Position numbers and translations under genes: made by a program. 64,000 nucleotides of DNA from Mesorhizobium sp. L-2-11. GTDB lineage: Bacteria > Pseudomonadota > Alphaproteobacteria > Rhizobiales > Rhizobiaceae. Under the pieces are notes generated by a model that was not told the origin of the DNA, searched no databases, and was given only the letters and a program-made list of their open reading frames with translations. Shown one piece after another: positions 54,132-62,809 of this stretch (positions within the stretch are counted from its first letter, which is position 1; the number at the start of each line of letters is the position of its first letter). The stretch covers positions 4,170,001-4,234,000 of the forward strand of contig NZ_AP023257.1 in the NCBI RefSeq assembly GCF_016756595.1. Reading direction: 5' to 3'.

Positions 54132-56024
54132 TCAGATCGCCGGCGAGCGCACTGCTTCCGTGCTGTCGAGGGCCTGCTGCAGCCGCATATCGCGGTCGTA
54201 GACGTCGCTGAAATATTCGACTTTGCCGGACATATCAGGCCAGGCGGTGAAATAGGCGACATAGACCGGGATCCTGCGCGCCACCTTTTCGGTCGCATGT
54301 CCGTGCTTCAGCTTCTCCGCGATATAGTCGACCGAGGTGCCGAGCACGGCGGCCGCCATGCCGCGCGGATCCTGCAGGCGAACACAGCCATGGCTGAGCG
54401 CGCGCATGTCACGCTGGAAAAAGGTCTTTTGCGGCGTGTCGTGCATGTAGATGGCGTGCTTGTTGGGGAACAGGATCTTCAGTTCGCCCAGCGCATTGGC
54501 CTCGCTCGGCAGCTGGCGCACGCCATAAGGTATCTTCGCGCCATAGGCGCCCCAATTGACCGAGGAGGACGGAATGCGTTTGCCGCGCGCGTTGACCACT
54601 TCATAGCCGGCGCGGTCGAGATAGCCGGGATCCCTGCGCAATCGGGGCAGCATCTCGTTGACGAGGATCGACTGCGGCACGCCCCAATAGGGATGGAAGT
54701 CGACCTGCTCGAGCTGATCGTAGAAGAAGGAAGTCTGGTTGGTGGTCTTGCCGATGACGACGCGGGTCTTCAGCTTCTCCTCGCCATTCTCGATGTAGCT
54801 CGCGGTAAATGCCGGCTGGTTGATGAAGACACGCGGGCTGCCGAGATCGGATGGCAGCCAGCGCAACTCTTCCAGCGCGACCTGCACCTTTTGAATCTTG
54901 TCGGCCTTGGACGTCCCGACTAGCGCCGCGACGGTGCGCGGACCGATGACGCCGTCGCCCTTCATGCCAGCCTTTTTCTGCACCGCCTTGATGACCGGCA
55001 CCAGTTCCGGGGCATAGACCTCGCTGGTGGCGAGCGTGGCCAATATCTCGCCATAGGCGCCGCCCATCTCGTCGTCGAGATTGCGCGCGATCTTCGTCAG
55101 AAGTTTTGGCAGTTCCGGGCTGGTCTCCCCCGGCTTCAGCAACAGCTTGGGATCGACGACGATCTCGTCGTCGGCGCTGGCCTGAAGTGTTTCCAGTTCG
55201 ACACGCAGCGCCTGGTATTCAGCGTTCTGTGGATGCCGCGATTCGAGATAGGTGCGCACCTGCTGGGTGCGCGTCAGCGTTTTCAGCACGCCTTCCATGT
55301 CGAGCGGCTTGGCCGGGAAATCATAGTAGCCGGTGATTCGATTGGGATCGACGCGGCCATTGTGCGCGTCGTGGACATAGCGCAAGACGCGCGCTGACAG
55401 CGCCATCTCGAAGCGGACGAGCTCCTGCAGCCGCGCATCGGCGCTGCCGGTCGATGCGCCGGCGGCAGGCACTTCAACCGTATAGTCGGCCGGCGTGAGG
55501 CCATAGCTCGTCGCCTCGCCAAGCACCCGCACCGCATCTTGCGCGCGGCTGTTGGCACTGGCTCCCGTCACCCAGATGAAATCCGGATTGGCCGCGTAAT
55601 AGGCGACGAGCGCCTTGGCGATGTCCTTCTCGGCGTAGAGTTCGTAATCGTCCAGTCCGGCAATCGCTTCGCGAAAGGCAGCGCCGGTGGCGGAAGTTGG
55701 CTGGAATGCGGCGTCCTGTGGCATTGCCGGCTCCGGCGCTGCCGTCAGCGTCGAGAAGTCGACGCGCACGAGCGGATCGCTCTTGTAGGTGTAATAGGAC
55801 GGGCTGCTGATCCGAGAGGCAGCGCGCGCCGTTGCACTTGGCTTGTATTTCAGCCTCTGCCTCGACGGCGGCAGGGGAAAATCACCTTGCCGCGAATGCC
55901 TGACACCACCGCCGAAAAGCCGCTCGAAAAACCCTTGCGCGTCTGCCTGCGGGACGCCGAAGGCCAGCATTGCCGCGACCGCCGCAAGCGGCATCACGGT
56001 TGCTTTGTTTCCGAGGAATTTCAT
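54132..56024 (-). CDS. L,D-transpeptidase (YcbB/LdtD-like)
   Basis: This 630-residue exported enzyme would form 3-3 cross-links in peptidoglycan or attach envelope proteins. It has a signal peptide (VMPLAAVAAMLAFGVPQADA), a scaffold region, a peptidoglycan-binding segment (AVQKKAGMKGDGVIGPRTVA) and the catalytic YkuD domain with IYMHDTPQKTFF and RALSHGCVRLQDPRGM, carrying catalytic Cys and His. The ATG at 56024 begins the signal peptide; the upstream frame is not. Confidence 0.93.
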   Translation of the reverse strand: MKFLGNKATVMPLAAVAAMLAFGVPQADAQGFFERLFGGGVRHSRQGDFPLPPSRQRLKYKPSATARAASRISSPSYYTYKSDPLVRVDFSTLTAAPEPAMPQDAAFQPTSATGAAFREAIAGLDDYELYAEKDIAKALVAYYAANPDFIWVTGASANSRAQDAVRVLGEATSYGLTPADYTVEVPAAGASTGSADARLQELVRFEMALSARVLRYVHDAHNGRVDPNRITGYYDFPAKPLDMEGVLKTLTRTQQVRTYLESRHPQNAEYQALRVELETLQASADDEIVVDPKLLLKPGETSPELPKLLTKIARNLDDEMGGAYGEILATLATSEVYAPELVPVIKAVQKKAGMKGDGVIGPRTVAALVGTSKADKIQKVQVALEELRWLPSDLGSPRVFINQPAFTASYIENGEEKLKTRVVIGKTTNQTSFFYDQLEQVDFHPYWGVPQSILVNEMLPRLRRDPGYLDRAGYEVVNARGKRIPSSSVNWGAYGAKIPYGVRQLPSEANALGELKILFPNKHAIYMHDTPQKTFFQRDMRALSHGCVRLQDPRGMAAAVLGTSVDYIAEKLKHGHATEKVARRIPVYVAYFTAWPDMSGKVEYFSDVYDRDMRLQQALDSTEAVRSPAI

Positions 56025-56535
56025 GGAATCACCCGCTCCGGCTGCAGCCGGCTCCCGTTCCGCATCGCTTGACGGTCTCGCCCACCGCATCATGGATGTA
56101 GGGCGCGACTACACCGATTCATACTGATTTCGTTAAGCTTTCATAAATTTCAGAACGTCTCTGTTGCAGAACAGTTTCACAACGGTGGCAGCCGAAGCGA
56201 ATTGGCTCCGCTCCGGCTCCAGCAAATAGCGCTCAGGTCAGGCGTTGGCGCCGCCGGCGATGGGAATCAACTCGACCAGCCTCAACGCATTCGGCTGCAA
56301 GGAAGCACTCTTCCTCGAAGCGGTCGATTTTTACACGCAGGACGAAGCCGTCGCTGTTTAAGAGGGCATCGCGCTGAAAGTACGCCAAGTCGTCCACGGC
56401 AAGCGATGAACGGCTCGATTGAGCCCATTGCGGATCTGCGGACCTATCTGCGCTAACATGGGCGCATATTGATGTCCTCTCCACTTGAGTTCTCGAAATC
56501 TCCCCTCTGTTTTCGTCGTCAGCCGATGGCTCCTC
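56025..56535. other. 511-bp intergenic region
   Basis: No gene is convincing. The part next to the transpeptidase (56105-56180) is AT-rich and is its likely promoter zone. The rest (56200-56520) carries short overlapping frames with no family resemblance and may be decayed coding sequence. Confidence 0.4.
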
Positions 56536-58170
56536 CTATCGAATCAGCTCGATCTCGCTCGGCCGCCAGCTCTTGTCGAAGAATGACGGCAGCGGGCTGT
56601 AGAGGCGCAGGAGCGTGAACCAGCCCTTCTCCGGATCTGTCTGGATCCAGTTGCCCCGTGCCACGCCTTCGGGCCGCGTCGGGCCAAAGTAGACGGTCGT
56701 TGTGCCGTCGGCGGCGGCCTCGGCGGCGGGTGAGGGATAGCTCTGGTTGCCGGCGCGCGGATACTTTTGCGGTGTCTGCAGCATCGAGCGCGTCTGGTTG
56801 TCGTAGAGCGTGAACGACCAGAAGGCCTCGGCCGGGATGTCCTTGGGAAGCGTCACCTTGTAGGTCTTCGCGCCGTCATAGGGGTTTCCGTCGGCATCGA
56901 GGAAGCCCATCAGATACTGCGAGCCCACGCCTGGAATGCGCATGATCATGCCAGGCGAGTCGAGCGTGTAGCCGTAGTAGAAGGCGGTGCGCGAATCGAG
57001 GGTGCGCGCGCCAGTCGGTGCAAGCGGCTTGAACATGCCCTGTTCGAAGAGCGGCGGCGGCGTCTCGAAGAATGCGCCGCCCTCCCACAGCATGCTGCCC
57101 CACCGCGAACCTTCATAAATGGTCCAATCGGGATGCTGCATGGCGTAGCGCCAGTTGAGTGCCCGCCCGGTCGCCTGGCCGAAGGCGGCCGCATCCGACA
57201 GAATCTTCTTCATCCGCTCGTCGGGCGCAAATTCCCTGCCGTGCACGATCCCGATGGCGGCAAGCTGTCCGGCGAGCTCCACGTCATAACTGGTGGCAGG
57301 CTCGTTCTGGACGTTTTCGTTGATCATCTCGAAGAAGCCGTAGTCGCTCGGCGGAATCGTATTGAAGGACAGCCCGCTGCCCTCGATGAACTTCGTCTCG
57401 GGAATCTTCGGCTCGCCGGCGATACGCACCGTGCCTTCGAGAGCTTGCGCAACACTGGTGCCGTAGGAGCCCGGCTGGTAGGGATAGACCTTCAGGTTCT
57501 TTTTGACGTTCTCGACCGCCGGCTTGGGGTCGTTGTCGACGAGATAGGCCCGCGCGGCATAGAGCGCGAAGTTAGTCTTTGAATGCCCGATGAAGTAGCC
57601 GCCCTCCGGCAGCGGGCCGTCATAGTCAGGGCCTACGATCAGATATTTGCCACCGAGACCGCGGTCGGGGCCGGGGCCGCCGATGTCGATGATCCAGGAG
57701 AACCACATGTCGTTGATCGTGCCGACGGCGTTCGACGGCTGCTCGATCACAATCGGGCCTTTGCTCAGGTCGAGCACGGTGAAGTAGTAGATGGTGTCGG
57801 CATTGGCCGTCAGGAACAGCGAATTCGCATCCATCAGTTCGGAGAAGATGACGACATCGCCGGGCTTGGCGCCGATTTCCTCGACGCCCTTGGCGATCCC
57901 CAGGGCAGAGGCGCCGCGGAAGCTGTTGTTGTAGGCGTTGAGGGCGTTGGTGAAGTCCAGCGTGTCGTAGACCTTCTGCGCCGTTTCGGCGGTCGGCACG
58001 CCGTCCTTGAACTCCAGCGTTCCGGCGCTGGTCTCAATCTTGTCATGGGCGCCGAGCGACTTGAGTGTTTGCGCCGATACATCCGCATAGGCGACACCGG
58101 CACCGGCAAGGAACGTGGATGCGGCGAGCAGCAGCATCAGCGCGGAAAGATTGCCGTGGATTGGTTTCAT
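56536..58170 (-). CDS. DUF1254/DUF1214 exported protein
   Basis: This 544-residue periplasmic protein has a signal peptide (MLLLAASTFLAGAGVAYADV), an N-terminal DUF1254 domain (residues about 70-200, with VIFSELMDANSLFLTANADT) and a C-terminal DUF1214 domain (residues about 400-520, with IPAEAFWSFTLYDNQTRSML). The function of this widespread pair is unknown. It lies 12 bp after the remnant of a transporter gene and is downstream of motif site (c), so it is probably controlled by it. Confidence 0.92.
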   Translation of the reverse strand: MKPIHGNLSALMLLLAASTFLAGAGVAYADVSAQTLKSLGAHDKIETSAGTLEFKDGVPTAETAQKVYDTLDFTNALNAYNNSFRGASALGIAKGVEEIGAKPGDVVIFSELMDANSLFLTANADTIYYFTVLDLSKGPIVIEQPSNAVGTINDMWFSWIIDIGGPGPDRGLGGKYLIVGPDYDGPLPEGGYFIGHSKTNFALYAARAYLVDNDPKPAVENVKKNLKVYPYQPGSYGTSVAQALEGTVRIAGEPKIPETKFIEGSGLSFNTIPPSDYGFFEMINENVQNEPATSYDVELAGQLAAIGIVHGREFAPDERMKKILSDAAAFGQATGRALNWRYAMQHPDWTIYEGSRWGSMLWEGGAFFETPPPLFEQGMFKPLAPTGARTLDSRTAFYYGYTLDSPGMIMRIPGVGSQYLMGFLDADGNPYDGAKTYKVTLPKDIPAEAFWSFTLYDNQTRSMLQTPQKYPRAGNQSYPSPAAEAAADGTTTVYFGPTRPEGVARGNWIQTDPEKGWFTLLRLYSPLPSFFDKSWRPSEIELIR

Positions 58171-58237
58171 GCTTCGATCCTCTCATCTCGCAGATTTGAT
58201 CGCGTAGTGGGCAAGCCGATGTGGGCGGCGTCGCTCC

Positions 58238-58470
58238 TCATTTCCTTGGGTACAGCAGGGCAATGCCCGCCCGCACGCCGATGCCGTCGTCCGGCCGTAG
58301 CCGCTGTCGTAGTTGAACTGAAACGGCACGCTGATCAGCGAGGCGACCGGATTGGACAGCTTTTTCGCGAGATCCTGTGCGTCCTGCGCCGAACCGGCTG
58401 TGGTGAACAGCAGGGCGGGAAGAACGAATTGCATTAGTCGCTTCGGCCAAATTTCCACCGCTTCCTCCAA
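58238..58470 (-). pseudogene. decayed outer-membrane transporter-like gene
   Basis: The frame from 58470 encodes a signal peptide and LAKKLSNPVASLISVPFQFN, then YDSGYG, the usual N-terminus of phenol-pathway/transporter-like outer-membrane proteins. Adding one C after GGCC near 58300 would restore PDDG and then read IGVRAGIALLYPRK and stop at 58238, which is like the end of the same family. About 200 central residues are missing, so the gene has an internal deletion plus a one-base frameshift. The in-frame continuation to 58183 is nonsense. Confidence 0.75.
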
Positions 58471-58543
58471 CCGACGCTGCCAAGAACCCGTGCAGCGACA
58501 AGCAAACCGTCGTCGCGGACGATGGCCGATTGCTTGCAGTGAC

Positions 58544-58578
58544 GGAAGGTAATTAACGGTATCCTACAGGAAGAATTC
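58544..58578 (-). promoter_or_regulatory. conserved 35-bp motif, site (c)
   Basis: On the minus strand this reads GAATTC, six bases, then TAGGATACCGTTAATTAC and CTTCC, closest to the consensus of the four sites. It lies about 75 bp upstream of the decayed transporter gene and 40 bp after the stop codon of the truncated TPR regulator. Both neighbours point the same way. Confidence 0.75.
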
Positions 58579-58607
58579 CAGGCGTTGCTCACGCGTGGCA
58601 GTGAAAG

Positions 58608-58766
58608 TTAGTCTTCGATCTGGAGGCCGGCTTTCTTTAGTGAGCTAATGAAGAACTCCACGTCTTCCGGGCGGGCCAGTCGGGTCGAAATCACCTGGTT
58701 CTTCACCATCGCCGGCTGATTTTGATCCAGCCAGGCAATTTCGCGCTCGGCATCACTCTTGCCCTC
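58608..58766 (-). pseudogene. C-terminal remnant of a second TPR regulator
   Basis: About 52 codons ending in TAA encode REIAWLDQNQPAMVKN, then LARPEDVEFFISSLKKAGLQ. This matches the last part of the intact regulator at 17046 (REVAWLNQNQPDLVKN, LARSQDVEFFLGSLRKAGLG), about two thirds identical by eye. The match stops at the stop codon of the alpha/beta hydrolase gene, so the rest of the regulator has been lost at that breakpoint. Confidence 0.82.
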
Positions 58767-58767
58767 T

Positions 58768-59679
58768 TTAATGCAGCGATACCGACTCCCGGTGTTCGGC
58801 AACGAAGCCGACCGCACGCTCGACCACGCCCCTGTCGGCGAGGATGCGGCGGTGGCCGAGCCCGTCGGCCCAGTACAGCCGCACATGGTCGCCGGCGCCG
58901 GCATAGAGCCTTGCATGGTCGGCGGACACTTCGCGGTCGTCCGACGCATGGATGACCAGCGTTGGCACCGGCGTGCTGGCAAGCTGGCGATCGCCGGTGA
59001 ATTCGTGCAGCGGCCGGCCGGAGATGCGTTCGACCCGGTCGGCCATGGCGGCCTGCGAGCGTGGGCCGACACTGAGCATGCGGCTGAAATCGTTGAAGAT
59101 CGCCGGCAGCGAACTCGGTGCCGCGATCAGCACCAGCCGCCCGGTCGCCAGCGGCGGAATGCCCTTGACCGAACCGACGACGGCATTGGCGGCGACGGCA
59201 CCGCCGAAGGAATGGCCGGCGACCGCCACGAACGGGCCGAACCATTCGCCGGTCAGCCGTGCGGCCTCGACAGCGCTGACCAATGTGAGCCGGCGGCCCG
59301 GCGATTGGCCGTGGCCCGGCAGGTCGAGCGAGACAACCTTGTAACCGGCGTCACGATAGGCTTCGATCAGCGTGCGCATATATTCGGTGCGCGAACGCCA
59401 GCCATGGATGACGAGCACCGTGCCGGCGGCCCGCCTGCCCGGCTCTGGCCTGAATTCATGCACCATGACGCAGCCGTTTTTGGTCTTCAGCCGATGATGG
59501 CGCGCCTCGTTCATGAAGCCGGCGGCGCGGTCGACGGCGCGTCGCTCGCCGTCGCTGAGGATCTTGGCGTTCGGCGTGCGGCAGAACAGTTCGAATGCCG
59601 CGCGCCCGGTCAGGCGGGGAGCCAAATGTTCGGCGGCGGCAAACACGCCCCGGATGACCTTCAATCCAAATGATGCCAT
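58768..59679 (-). CDS. alpha/beta hydrolase
   Basis: This 303-residue protein is an alpha/beta hydrolase with AGTVLVIHGWRSRTEYMRTL, LDLPGHGQSPGR, the nucleophile elbow VAVAGHSFGGAVAANAV and the late His in DGLGHRRILAD. No signal peptide is present, though the first 25 residues are weakly hydrophobic. It is divergent from the marR-type gene 47 bp away and is probably its target. Its last codons abut the regulator remnant. Confidence 0.9.
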   Translation of the reverse strand: MASFGLKVIRGVFAAAEHLAPRLTGRAAFELFCRTPNAKILSDGERRAVDRAAGFMNEARHHRLKTKNGCVMVHEFRPEPGRRAAGTVLVIHGWRSRTEYMRTLIEAYRDAGYKVVSLDLPGHGQSPGRRLTLVSAVEAARLTGEWFGPFVAVAGHSFGGAVAANAVVGSVKGIPPLATGRLVLIAAPSSLPAIFNDFSRMLSVGPRSQAAMADRVERISGRPLHEFTGDRQLASTPVPTLVIHASDDREVSADHARLYAGAGDHVRLYWADGLGHRRILADRGVVERAVGFVAEHRESVSLH

Positions 59680-59707
59680 AGTGGCGATCCATCCATTCGT
59701 TCAAGCA

Positions 59708-59732
59708 TGAACATAATAGTTCAAATATGAAC
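59708..59732. promoter_or_regulatory. candidate MarR operator
   Basis: Three alternating half-sites, TGAAC-ATAATA-GTTCA-AATA-TGAAC, lie between the divergent hydrolase and MarR genes. The last half-site covers the MarR start codon, so binding could block both promoters. Confidence 0.62.
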
Positions 59733-60179
59733 ATTAAACAAGAGTTGCCCTGGGACAACCCGCGTTTCCGCAACTGGGTCGCGGTGGCGCGCGCCTGCCA
59801 TGTGCTGGAACGCACGCTGGCAGTGAAGCTCGCGCCGCTGGACCTGAAGCCGGCGCAGCTCGACGTGCTGATGAACCTTTATCGCCATCCCGGCATGTCG
59901 CAGCACGATCTCGCCCGCCGGCTGCTGGTCGGCCGCTCCAACATCACCATGCTTTTGCCGCAACTCGAGACACGCGGCCTGCTGCGCCGCGAAGGCGATC
60001 AGAAGGACAAGCGCGTGCTGCGGCTAACCCTGACCGAAGCCGGCACGGAACTGCTGATGCAGGCGCTGAAGGTCCATATGGCGCTGATCGAAAAAGCGAT
60101 GAGCCAGTCGACACCGGAGCAATGCGACATGATCGGCGAGCAGATGCGCAAGATTGCCGACGTGCTTAGGGAAGCGTGA
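59727..60179 (+). CDS. MarR-family transcriptional regulator
   Basis: This 150-residue protein has the winged helix-turn-helix of the MarR family: LKPAQLDVLMNLYRHPGMSQ, then HDLARRLLVGRSNITMLLPQ, LETRGLLRREGDQKDKRVLR, and N- and C-terminal dimerisation helices. The likely operator overlaps its own start and the promoter of the hydrolase, so it probably represses both. Its end overlaps the disrupted PNPOx gene by 14 bp. Confidence 0.93.
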   Translation: MNIKQELPWDNPRFRNWVAVARACHVLERTLAVKLAPLDLKPAQLDVLMNLYRHPGMSQHDLARRLLVGRSNITMLLPQLETRGLLRREGDQKDKRVLRLTLTEAGTELLMQALKVHMALIEKAMSQSTPEQCDMIGEQMRKIADVLREA

Positions 60180-61062
60180 CGGAGCGTCGGACCCAAAAGC
60201 CCGCCCTCGATCCCGACCCAGGGCCCGACCCGGGGGGTGGAAATCGGTTTGGGAAAAATCCAATGCTCAAACAAAGATGGAGTTCGCGGAGCGAGCTGCT
60301 CACCACATCGACTTCTTTGCGCGCTCCGGCCATTCCCTGTCGTAAGCCTCGCCGTCGATGCCTTTCCGGCTGGTGATTTCCAGGATTTTTCCCGGTGTCG
60401 GCAGCGATTTCGGGTCGACATGCCTCGCTTGGTTCCACAGTTCCGACCGGACAATGGCGCGGGCGCACTGGAAGCTCCGGCCATTCCCTGTCGTAAGCCT
60501 CGCCGTCGATGCCTTTCCGGCTGGTGATTTCCAGGATTTTTCCCGGTGTCGGCAGCGATTTCGGGTCGACATGCCTCGCTTGGTTCCACAGTTCCGACCG
60601 GACAATGGCGCGGGCGCACTGGAAATAGACCGAATCGATATCGATGATCGTGACCGAACGCGCCGGTCGGCCATCGACGCTGAACGAGGCACACAGCGCG
60701 GCATCCGTGGTGATGTGGGCGCGGCCGTTGACGCGCAGCGTCGTGCCGCAGCCTGGGACCAGGAACAACAGGCCGACGCGCGGATCGAGAATGATGTTTT
60801 TTAGCGAATCGGCACGGTTGTTGCCGCGCCGGTCCGGTATCATCAGGGTTTTCGGATCATGGATGCGGACGAAGCCGGCGAGATCGCCGCGCGGCGAGCA
60901 ATCCAGCCCTTCCGGCCCGCTGGTCGCGAGCGCGGCAAAAGGCGAGGCCTCGATGAAGGCGGCGTATTCAGGGATAACATGGTCGAGTTCTTTGACCAGC
61001 GAGGTCTCGCCGGGCAGGCCATAGAGTGCTTCGAGCTGTTCGACCGTGGTGATGACGGACAT
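60166..61062 (-). CDS. PNPOx-family flavoprotein with C-terminus altered by tandem duplication
   Basis: The first 197 residues form a pyridoxamine-5'-phosphate-oxidase-like FMN-binding protein: FIEASPFAALATSGPEGLDC, TLMIPDRRGNNRADSLKNII and SVYFQCARAIVRSELWNQ. A perfect 151-bp tandem duplication then shifts the frame, so the last 100 residues are nonsense that runs into the marR gene. Removing one repeat copy gives a normal 203-residue protein ending YDREWPERAKKSMW at 60300. The mutant may still keep the core domain. Function of the family member is unknown. Confidence 0.85.
   Translation of the reverse strand: MSVITTVEQLEALYGLPGETSLVKELDHVIPEYAAFIEASPFAALATSGPEGLDCSPRGDLAGFVRIHDPKTLMIPDRRGNNRADSLKNIILDPRVGLLFLVPGCGTTLRVNGRAHITTDAALCASFSVDGRPARSVTIIDIDSVYFQCARAIVRSELWNQARHVDPKSLPTPGKILEITSRKGIDGEAYDREWPELPVRPRHCPVGTVEPSEACRPEIAADTGKNPGNHQPERHRRRGLRQGMAGARKEVDVVSSSLRELHLCLSIGFFPNRFPPPGSGPGSGSRAGFWVRRSVTLP
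60323..60624. repeat. perfect 151-bp tandem duplication
   Basis: Copy 1 is 60323-60473 and copy 2 is 60474-60624. Both begin GCTCCGGCCATTCCCTGTCG and end GCGGGCGCACTGGAA, and I found no difference between them. The unit length is not a multiple of three. The duplication lies within the 3' part of the PNPOx-family gene. Confidence 0.95.
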
Positions 61063-61128
61063 GTTTTCGACTCCGAGCCCTTTGCCGCGCTACTCCAAAA
61101 TCCGTGACGCTTTGACGACGGGCCGGAG

Positions 61129-61482
61129 TTACCGATCGCGGCTTAGTCCCTTCTCTTCCAGTTCGGCGAGATAGGCGGCCCAGCGTGCGTCCTTCTCATG
61201 GCCCAGCGTATGCAAATAGTTCCAGGTGAAGATGCCGGTATCGTGAAAATCGTCGAAAGTGATGCGGACGGCATAGTTGCCGACCGGTTCGATCTTCAGG
61301 ATTTGAACGTTGCGCTTGCCGGGAACGGTCACACGCTGTTCGGGCGAATGGCCCTGCACTTCGGCCGATGGCGAGGCCACCCGCAGCAGCTCCGCCGGCA
61401 GCTCGAACGGCTGATGGCCAGGGAACGTCACGGTAAGCAGCCTGCGATCCTTCGAGACCCTGAGTTCCTTCGGCGCCGTCAT
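61129..61482 (-). CDS. DUF971 domain protein
   Basis: This 117-residue protein is a DUF971 member (the domain also found at the N-terminus of gamma-butyrobetaine hydroxylases): LPAELLRVASPSAEVQGH, ILKIEPVGNYAVRITFDDFH, then GIFTWNYLHTLG. It is soluble and of unknown function; links to Fe-S or molybdenum cofactor proteins have been proposed for the family. It is divergent from moaA. Confidence 0.92.
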   Translation of the reverse strand: MTAPKELRVSKDRRLLTVTFPGHQPFELPAELLRVASPSAEVQGHSPEQRVTVPGKRNVQILKIEPVGNYAVRITFDDFHDTGIFTWNYLHTLGHEKDARWAAYLAELEEKGLSRDR

Positions 61483-61679
61483 GGTGATAAGTTCCGCATC
61501 ATCTGTCCTTCCCTACGCCGCTTCGCGCTGCGGGAAAAGGCCGCTTCGAAACTTCCGACACGATCTGTCGGCGGCGCGATGCTGCCCAAGGTCGAAACTT
61601 CTTATCTTGAATGACAGGTTGGATCGTATCACATAGCCATATATAACGATGCCGTTCGCAGCCGAGGAAACGCACCAGC

Positions 61680-62675
61680 ATGGACATGATCGATCCTTTT
61701 GGACGCACGATCAGCTATCTGCGCGTGTCGGTCACCGATCGCTGCGACTTCCGCTGCACCTATTGCATGGCCGAGGACATGGCGTTCCTTCCCAAGAAGG
61801 ATCTGCTGTCGCTGGAAGAGCTCGACCGGCTATGCACGGTTTTCATCGAAAAGGGCGTCAGGAAACTGCGTCTCACCGGCGGCGAGCCGCTGGTGCGCAA
61901 GAACATCATGCATCTGGTGCGCCAGATTTCGCGTCATCTCGAAAGCGGCGCTCTGGAAGAACTGACGCTGACCACCAACGGCTCGCAGCTTTCGCGCTTT
62001 GCCGCTGAACTCGCCGATTGCGGGGTCAAGCGCATCAACGTCTCGCTGGACACGCTGGACCCGGAAAAATTCCGTCAGATTACCCGCTGGGGCAATCTCG
62101 ACAAGGTCATGGAAGGCATCGATGCTGCGCAGGCGGCTGGGCTGAAGGTGAAGCTCAATGCGGTGGCGCTGAAGGATTTCAACGACGCCGAGCTGCCCGA
62201 GATGCTGCGCTGGGCGCACGGCCGCGGCATGGAGTTGACGGTCATCGAAACCATGCCGATGGGCGAGATCGACGCCGACCGAACCGACCAGTATCTGCCG
62301 CTGTCGCTGCTGCGCGCAGCACTTGAGCGACAGTTCACGCTGACCGACATCCCCTACAAGACCGGTGGTCCGGCCCGCTACGTCCACGTCGCCGAGACCG
62401 GTGGCAGGCTCGGCTTCATCACGCCGATGACGCATAATTTCTGCGAAAGCTGCAACCGCGTCCGGCTGACCTGCACCGGCACGCTCTATATGTGCCTCGG
62501 CCAGGAAGATGCCGCCGACCTGCGCGCACCGTTGCGTGCATCCGAAGGCAACGAACTGGTCGCCGACGCCATCGACGAAGCCATTGGCCGCAAGCCCAAG
62601 GGCCATGATTTCATCATCGACCGCCGCACCAACCGTCCCTCGGTGTCGCGGCATATGAGCGTCACCGGCGGCTGA
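61680..62675 (+). CDS. moaA: GTP 3',8-cyclase MoaA
   Basis: MoaA is the radical-SAM enzyme that starts molybdenum cofactor synthesis from GTP. The 331-residue product has the N-terminal cluster motif [31 protein letters not shown], the C-terminal Fe-S cluster cysteines ([15 protein letters not shown]) and the required Gly-Gly end (SVTGG). GAGGAAA lies upstream of the ATG. A DMT transporter and mobB follow on the same strand. Confidence 0.97.
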   Translation: MDMIDPFGRTISYLRVSVTDRCDFRCTYCMAEDMAFLPKKDLLSLEELDRLCTVFIEKGVRKLRLTGGEPLVRKNIMHLVRQISRHLESGALEELTLTTNGSQLSRFAAELADCGVKRINVSLDTLDPEKFRQITRWGNLDKVMEGIDAAQAAGLKVKLNAVALKDFNDAELPEMLRWAHGRGMELTVIETMPMGEIDADRTDQYLPLSLLRAALERQFTLTDIPYKTGGPARYVHVAETGGRLGFITPMTHNFCESCNRVRLTCTGTLYMCLGQEDAADLRAPLRASEGNELVADAIDEAIGRKPKGHDFIIDRRTNRPSVSRHMSVTGG

Positions 62676-62809
62676 TTTTTCTGGTCGTACCGCCGAAATA
62701 GATCCTGCCACTCTTGCGAGGAGGTTAACGAGCCGCCGAAAGGCTGTGGCCCAGCCCTTTGACGTTGCTGTCTTGCCGCCGGCTGGTAGAGGCTTGATGC
62801 AGAACCACA

